DNA of 10,586 nucleotides from Pseudomonadota bacterium. GTDB lineage: Bacteria > Myxococcota > Polyangia > GCA-2747355 > JACKDQ01. Below the pieces are notes generated by a model, which made no database searches, had not been told where the DNA came from, and saw nothing but the letters and a program-made list of their open reading frames with translations. The position numbers and the translations under genes are program-made. How positions within the stretch are numbered: the stretch's first letter is position 1; each line of letters opens with the position of its first letter. The stretch lies in the NCBI GenBank assembly GCA_030591195.1, contig JAUVBO010000037.1, positions 1 to 10,586 of the forward strand, in the 5' to 3' direction. Below, piece by piece: positions 6,778 to 10,586 of the stretch.

Positions 6778-7326
6778 TCAGGCCTGATGCCGGCGAACCG
6801 GCCAGAGCCTCAAGGTCGTGGCCGCTTGTCGGGGGCGAATGCCGGAGCCGGTGGCCCATGTCCGGTCAACGCGCCGACCGCGGGCCATGACCCGCTCGAG
6901 CCACGCGCGATCGGCCTCGGCCAGGTAAAGAAAACGTATCGCATGGCGCGCCACGGCGCCGGAGCTCCCCGGGTGCTGCAAGGGCAGCGACCGCACCACC
7001 TCACCGAGGAACTCCACCTCGTTTGGAGCGCCGGCCAGACGGAGGAAGCCGGCGATCGCCGCGCCGTCCTCGAGCGCCCGATCGTCGGGCGGCTCGAAGA
7101 CCAGCCCGTGCTGGCTGATCTCGCTCAGGCGCCCGTGGATCCACTGCTCCGACGGGCCTCCGGCCTGACAACGAACCTCGCCATCGGCCTTGACCCGTGA
7201 CCCTCGCCGGCGGCCGCGGCTGCGAAGCGTGAGGGTGCAGCCGCCGGTAGAAAGACCCGCTGCCCGGCACCCGGTTTCTGAAGTCTGCTGGGAATAGCCC
7301 AATCCACATACTCCTGCCACCAACAC
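6778..7326 (-). CDS. Divergent PilZ-like protein
   Basis: Up to 182 residues, cytoplasmic. A basic N-terminal stretch includes R40-RGS-R44, fitting RxxxR. The second motif reads E69-I-S71-Q-H-G74, with Glu replacing the usual Asp/Asn of (D/N)xSxxG. Strands GAAIAGFLRLAG, EVEFLGEVVRSLPL and AVARHAIRFLYL and the closing helix (EADRAWLERVM, about 137-147) follow the PilZ order. Ligand binding is therefore possible but less certain than in its neighbours. The last 30 residues are basic and match no domain I know. The start is unclear: GTG 7326 is the outer limit, while TTG 7302 has GGAG eight bases upstream; both lie beside a duplicated 14-bp sequence. It is the first gene of a probable two-gene operon with the FHA-PilZ gene. 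Confidence 0.72.
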   Translation of the reverse strand: MLVAGVCGLGYSQQTSETGCRAAGLSTGGCTLTLRSRGRRRGSRVKADGEVRCQAGGPSEQWIHGRLSEISQHGLVFEPPDDRALEDGAAIAGFLRLAGAPNEVEFLGEVVRSLPLQHPGSSGAVARHAIRFLYLAEADRAWLERVMARGRRVDRTWATGSGIRPRQAATTLRLWPVRRHQA

Positions 7327-7341
7327 CCTGCCACCAACACC
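7314..7341. repeat. Two perfect tandem copies of a 14-bp unit
   Basis: CTGCCACCAACACC occurs at 7314-7327 and again at 7328-7341. It covers the possible start region of the minus-strand PilZ gene. As 14 is not a multiple of three, gain or loss of a copy would change which upstream start codons are in frame. Confidence 0.9.
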
Positions 7342-7351
7342 CAGAGTCCCT

Positions 7352-7381
7352 CTGTTAGCGCCGGGAAGCTTCAGCTTTCAA
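7352..7381 (-). promoter_or_regulatory. Possible promoter of the minus-strand PilZ / FHA-PilZ operon
   Basis: On the minus strand TTGAAA (7381-7376) and TAACAG (7357-7352) are 18 bases apart. The -35 matches consensus at five of six positions, the -10 at only three. The position, 26 bases before GTG 7326, is reasonable. Confidence 0.25.
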
Positions 7382-7522
7382 GTCGTGTTGGTCAACGCAA
7401 ATCGCCGCCCTACCCCGGCAGCGATCATGGCCGCGGAACAACAGACACTGCGATCCACCCCACCGCTCGTTGCGAAAACGTGGGCACGCACATGTCAGTT
7501 TGAGTATGCTAATGTAGGTTTA

Positions 7523-7551
7523 TTGACTTCATTAGTCTACACTGGGAGAAT
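7523..7551 (+). promoter_or_regulatory. Probable sigma70-type promoter of the small PilZ gene
   Basis: TTGACT (7523-7528) and GAGAAT (7546-7551) are separated by 17 bases. They lie in a stretch that is only 40% GC over 7501-7560, far below its surroundings. The ATG at 7574 is 22 bases downstream of the -10, so the leader would be very short, but a GGAGG ribosome site (7559-7563) fits within it. Confidence 0.4.
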
Positions 7552-7573
7552 CTCGGTTGGAGGCAATGATTAC

Positions 7574-7912
7574 ATGGCTATCGACCGTCGCAGCTGGCTC
7601 AGAACCGACCTTACCTTTCCCGTGTTGATTCAAACCCCTGCACAGCGCTTCTACAGCTACGTCGCCCGGGACATCTCGAGCGGCGGGATCTTCCTCGAAT
7701 CGCGGGATCCGTTCCCGGAGAACTGCTCGATCGAGCTGTACTTCGCCCTGCCCGACAGCGAGCACGGCCTCGCGGCGCGCGGCAAGGTCAACCACTGGGG
7801 GCTTCATCAACGCGGTGACAAGAGGATCGCGGGGATGGGGATTAGCTTCACCGACTTCGACAACGACGGAGCCACCCGCCTAGACGACTGCCTCGCCCAG
7901 GGTCAGAACTAG
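7574..7912 (+). CDS. Small PilZ domain protein, predicted cyclic-di-GMP receptor
   Basis: This is a 112-residue, single-domain cytoplasmic PilZ protein. R6-SWL-R10 provides RxxxR and D33-ISSG-G38 provides DxSxxG, so both cyclic-di-GMP contacts are canonical. The strands run SIELYFALP, LAARGKVNHWG and AGMGISFTDF, with the common G-[MI]-GIxF signature before the last helix. ATG 7574 is chosen over the open upstream frame because GGAGG precedes it by about ten bases and because the PilZ motif begins immediately after it; the upstream 189 bases are AT-rich and promoter-like. It is transcribed away from the divergent PilZ gene and ends 7 bases from the stop of the convergent Cys-rich lipoprotein gene. 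It probably acts by docking onto a partner protein, since it has no output domain. Confidence 0.87.
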   Translation: MAIDRRSWLRTDLTFPVLIQTPAQRFYSYVARDISSGGIFLESRDPFPENCSIELYFALPDSEHGLAARGKVNHWGLHQRGDKRIAGMGISFTDFDNDGATRLDDCLAQGQN

Positions 7913-7919
7913 GCCCCGA

Positions 7920-8987
7920 TCAAGGCCCCACGGCCACGTCACACTGGCCGGTGTCCCTCTGGCAATAGGCCGCGGTGCCGAGCCCGAGACCCTCGCAGTC
8001 GTCGTCCTTGGTGCACCGAGGGGTACAGCGGCCAAGGACGTACTTACTGTCGCCATACATGCAGAGCGGGTAGCTCTGAGGGCAATCGGCGCCGGTCTTG
8101 CATGAGCATTGCTTGAAGGCCGGGTTGCTGGTCCCGCTGGGGCTGACCAGGCACCTGTGTCCCTGGGTGCTGGTGGCGCAGTCGCTCTCGGTCTTGCAGA
8201 TACAATAGTTTTGGCCGGTGCCAGCGAGGTCGGACGTGTCGCAGAACGGCCCCATCGAGCCGGGGTTGTTCTGGCAGTGCTCGGTGGTCAAGCACTCCTC
8301 GCAGAAGTTGTTCTTCGCCGGGTTCTTGGCGCACTTGCGACGGTCGTCCTTCTGGCAGCTCGGGTCGCAGTCCCCCGAGATCGGCACGCACGGGACGTAG
8401 CTCTCGCACAGCTGGATCCCGTCGCAGTTGTACTGCCCCTCCGGGCAGGCGGCGCACAGGAGGTTCGCGTCGCAGAACTTGTCACTGCCGCCGCAATCAC
8501 CCTGCAGGTCCCGATCGCAGCCAGCCCCACCACAGGCGGTGGCGCTCTCGCAGTCGTTGATCCCGTCGCAGTTGAACTGGCCCGGCGGACAGGGTGCACA
8601 GGTGCCGGCGCTGCAGAAGAGGGTGCTGCCGCCGCAGGCGTTGGCGATGGTCGCCACGCAGCCGCCGGCCGTGGCGCAGGCCGCGCCGCTGCAGCCGCCC
8701 GCGCACTCGCAGCCGTTGCTGCCGGGTTGCCCGAGGTCCTGGTTGCAGTCGACGAAGCCCGCGTTGCATGAGCAGACGTTGTCCGCGCGGCACAGCGCGT
8801 TGGTCCCGCAGCCCGTGGCCGGGCAACCCACGCCCACCGGCACGCAGGTCCCGGTGGCCTGGTTGCAGATCTGGCCCGGGAGACACTGGGGGCAGGACTT
8901 GCCGTCGTTGCTGCTGCAGCTGGCGGCGAGGACGCCGGCCGCCAGAGCACAGGCGGTGAGCGCGATGAGGACGCGGCGAGGGGTCAT
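7920..8987 (-). CDS. Cysteine-rich lipoprotein with internal repeats
   Basis: The 355-residue protein has about 50 cysteines after its signal (close to one residue in seven). The signal ends in AGVLAASC, giving a predicted lipidated Cys24. Two adjacent units, about 118-157 and 165-207, share CGG[S]...FC...C..C[P].GQ[FY]NCDGI..CES...C and look like a duplication. The C-terminal part holds four shorter units of C-x(1-3)-C-x5-C (from Cys 229, 262, 294 and 321), each followed by another Cys, a pattern frequent in myxobacterial secreted proteins. It is expected to be a disulfide-stabilised, envelope-attached protein; adhesion or ligand binding is possible, but I know no assigned function. ATG 8987 has GGGAG ten bases upstream. 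It lies downstream of the beta-propeller gene on the same strand, separated by 99 bases that contain a perfect inverted repeat. Confidence 0.85.
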   Translation of the reverse strand: MTPRRVLIALTACALAAGVLAASCSSNDGKSCPQCLPGQICNQATGTCVPVGVGCPATGCGTNALCRADNVCSCNAGFVDCNQDLGQPGSNGCECAGGCSGAACATAGGCVATIANACGGSTLFCSAGTCAPCPPGQFNCDGINDCESATACGGAGCDRDLQGDCGGSDKFCDANLLCAACPEGQYNCDGIQLCESYVPCVPISGDCDPSCQKDDRRKCAKNPAKNNFCEECLTTEHCQNNPGSMGPFCDTSDLAGTGQNYCICKTESDCATSTQGHRCLVSPSGTSNPAFKQCSCKTGADCPQSYPLCMYGDSKYVLGRCTPRCTKDDDCEGLGLGTAAYCQRDTGQCDVAVGP

Positions 8988-9000
8988 CTGGTCTTCACTC

Positions 9001-9031
9001 CCGATCGATGGAACGACTCACCATCGATCGG
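9001..9031 (-). promoter_or_regulatory. Perfect 11-bp inverted repeat overlapping a Shine-Dalgarno
   Basis: CCGATCGATGG (9001-9011) and CCATCGATCGG (9021-9031) are exact reverse complements around a 9-base loop. On the minus strand the 3' arm ends in GG, the first bases of GGGAG that serves the lipoprotein start at 8987. It also lies 55 bases after the beta-propeller stop. It has no following T-run. It may be a termination or processing hairpin, an operator, or a translational control element. Confidence 0.6.
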
Positions 9032-9086
9032 CGCGAGGCCGCGCGTCAAGTGAACAGGTCACCGACGCGCTGGCCCCTCGACCAGC

Positions 9087-10586
9087 CTACGGGGCCACCG
9101 GAATCTGGGCCGCGGGAGAGGCCACCTGGGCCACGGGGATCTGGGCGGTGGAGAACAGATCGATCTGGTGCACGCCGTAGTAGCCGGAGGCGACGAAGGC
9201 GCTGTTGCCTGCGAACTGGACGTGGGTCGCGTAGCCGAGGGTACGAACGAAGCGCCGCGCCTCGGGCTGCCACGGGGTCTGCATGTCCACCACCACCACA
9301 CCGTCACCGGCGAGGCTGAGGAACAGCGTCCCCTGGTGGATGCCCATGATCTCGAGGTTGTTGGCCTGGGTGTCCTCGCGATAGACCCTGGCGAAGCGCT
9401 CGGCCGCGATGTGGAAGACGAGCAACTGGTCGCCGGTGGGCTTGTTCGCCTCGGCGGTCAGCTCGCCCTCGAGGGGCACCGGCCCCCAGTAGCTCTGGTA
9501 GCGCTGGCGGGCGTTGACGTAGAGCTGCTTGCCGTCGAGCACCAGGTCCTTGAGGTACAGGCCAGTGAAGCGCTGGGAGTCCTGCAGCAGCGCCAGGGGC
9601 GCGCCCTGGGCCAGCGAGAGCAGGTGCAGCCGCGGGTGGGACTGGAACTTGCCATCAGCCGTCTTCTCGTAGGCGTCGTCCTGAGTCAGCAGCGCTGCCT
9701 GGCCGTCGAGCCTGGTGGCCTTGACCAGCCGGCCGGGGATGTTGATCGTGTCCTCGGCCACCAGCTGGCCGCCGGCCACGCGCCAGCGCTGAACGAAGTA
9801 CTGCTGCTCGGTGAAGGTCTGGCCGTCGAAGTCCTTGTCGCCGAGGTTCTTCTTGTAGCTCACCAGCACCGCGTCGCCCGACGGCGATGTCTGGTCGGCG
9901 GCGATCCCGACGAAGGTCAGGTCGGCGTCGGCGGGCAGCGGCTGGCTGACCACCTGGGGGCTGAAGCGGTTGCGCAGATCGAGCAGCACCAACTCGCGCT
10001 TGGCGAGGCTGGTCTGGTAGTCGTAGCTCGACGAGAGGAAGACCAGGCCGCCCGCTGCCGGGCTCCAGCCGTTGGCGTCGGCGTAGCCGAACCAGAACGG
10101 CGACGTGCCACACCAGTAGCGATAGTAGCTGACGTGACTCATCGGCAGCTCGACGGCGCCGGCGAAGGTCGGCTTGGCCGGGTTCGACAGGTCGTAGACC
10201 ACCGCCTGCTTCTTCCACGGCCGGTGCCAGGATGGCAGCGCGTTGCCGTCGCTGTCGGTGTTGGCGACGGCCAGGTCGCGCACCCGACGGACCAGCACCA
10301 GGGTGTCGTCGCCGTAGGGCAGCACCCGCTCGACCTGGCTGACGGTGAAGCTGGCGACCACGGGGTTGTCGGCGAGCGCGCCGCTGGTAGCGCGAACGCG
10401 GAACTCGGAGGCGTCACCATCGCCCCAGGACCAGGGCTCGGACTTGACCTGCTCGACGACGTAGGCGCCGCCGGCGACCCGGTGGATCGACGCGACGTAG
10501 GGGGCGAGCTCGACCACCGCGTCGCTGCTGGGCGCGTCGAGATCCTGCATGTCGGTCAGTGACATGTGGGTGTCCGAGAGGTTGAT
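9087..10586 (-). CDS. Secreted beta-propeller protein, C-terminal part (runs off right edge)
   Basis: The frame is open from the right edge to a TAG at 9089-9087, about 499 residues. An ATG at 10565 is internal, since coding continues upstream of it (INLSDTH). The protein resembles the bacterial beta-propeller domain family PF09826: repeated blade-like segments (QAVVYDLSNPAKPTFAGAVE, RELVLLDLRNRFSPQVVSQ, DGVVVVDMQTPWQPEARR) and the family's characteristic end, HVQFAGNSAFVASGYYGVHQIDL. Asp/Asn-rich stretches such as NTDSDGNALP and GDKDFDGQTF could bind calcium. It is probably extracytoplasmic, though the signal peptide is out of view. After the last blade a short Ala/Pro/Val-rich tail contains AQIPVAQ and AQIPVAP, a small internal repeat. 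The family has no settled biochemical role. It may be co-transcribed with the Cys-rich lipoprotein downstream. Confidence 0.82.
   Translation of the reverse strand: MNLSDTHMSLTDMQDLDAPSSDAVVELAPYVASIHRVAGGAYVVEQVKSEPWSWGDGDASEFRVRATSGALADNPVVASFTVSQVERVLPYGDDTLVLVRRVRDLAVANTDSDGNALPSWHRPWKKQAVVYDLSNPAKPTFAGAVELPMSHVSYYRYWCGTSPFWFGYADANGWSPAAGGLVFLSSSYDYQTSLAKRELVLLDLRNRFSPQVVSQPLPADADLTFVGIAADQTSPSGDAVLVSYKKNLGDKDFDGQTFTEQQYFVQRWRVAGGQLVAEDTINIPGRLVKATRLDGQAALLTQDDAYEKTADGKFQSHPRLHLLSLAQGAPLALLQDSQRFTGLYLKDLVLDGKQLYVNARQRYQSYWGPVPLEGELTAEANKPTGDQLLVFHIAAERFARVYREDTQANNLEIMGIHQGTLFLSLAGDGVVVVDMQTPWQPEARRFVRTLGYATHVQFAGNSAFVASGYYGVHQIDLFSTAQIPVAQVASPAAQIPVAP

Noticed and set aside
7385..7573. 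Upstream extension of the small PilZ frame
   Set aside because: The region is AT-rich and promoter-like, and ATG 7574 has GGAGG upstream and begins right at the PilZ motif.
9168..10562. Long plus-strand open frame (464 codons) opposite the beta-propeller gene
   Set aside because: The composition is Val/Gly/Ala/Glu/Arg-rich without domain features; the minus-strand frame matches a known protein family through to its characteristic end.

Overview
The window is GC-rich, with a strong G/C preference at third codon positions. Its gene types are typical of a social or predatory deltaproteobacterium (Myxococcota, probably a Polyangia-like lineage): a eukaryote-like Ser/Thr kinase with receiver and GAF modules, several PilZ proteins, an FHA protein, cysteine-rich lipoproteins, a secreted beta-propeller protein and an OmpA-like outer-membrane protein. 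The taxonomic call is inferred from gene content only; no marker gene is present.

Layout. The left edge (1-440, minus) holds the 5' part of a gene for an outer-membrane beta-barrel protein with a signal peptide and no in-frame ATG. A 364-base divergent spacer (441-804) follows. A lipoprotein gene (805-2595, plus) then encodes a glycoside-hydrolase-like TIM-barrel domain, an 8-cysteine module and a C-terminal SH3b domain. A strong hairpin lies just after its stop.

The centre (2844-7912) is a signalling block. It contains a PilZ protein (2844-3236, plus), a multidomain Ser/Thr kinase (3329-5680, plus; histidine-kinase-DHp-like helices, degenerate receiver, GAF-like, 4-Cys knuckle, intact kinase), a convergent FHA-zinc ribbon-PilZ fusion (5685-6743, minus), a divergent PilZ protein directly upstream of it on the same strand (6778-7326, minus), and a small canonical PilZ protein read the other way (7574-7912, plus) behind an AT-rich promoter region. 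Four PilZ genes and a kinase within 5.1 kb suggest a module linking cyclic-di-GMP to Ser/Thr phosphorylation. The FHA-PilZ protein could be the physical junction, because FHA domains read phosphothreonine and PilZ domains bind cyclic-di-GMP. This is the best candidate for an undescribed system here; the link itself is inference.

The right part (7920-10586, minus) is a surface block: a secreted beta-propeller protein running off the right edge, then, after a perfect 11-bp inverted repeat that overlaps the next gene's Shine-Dalgarno, a lipoprotein with about 50 cysteines and internal repeats. Both pairs of convergent genes are tightly packed (4 and 7 bases between stops). I found no RNA gene, CRISPR array, insertion sequence or integrase.
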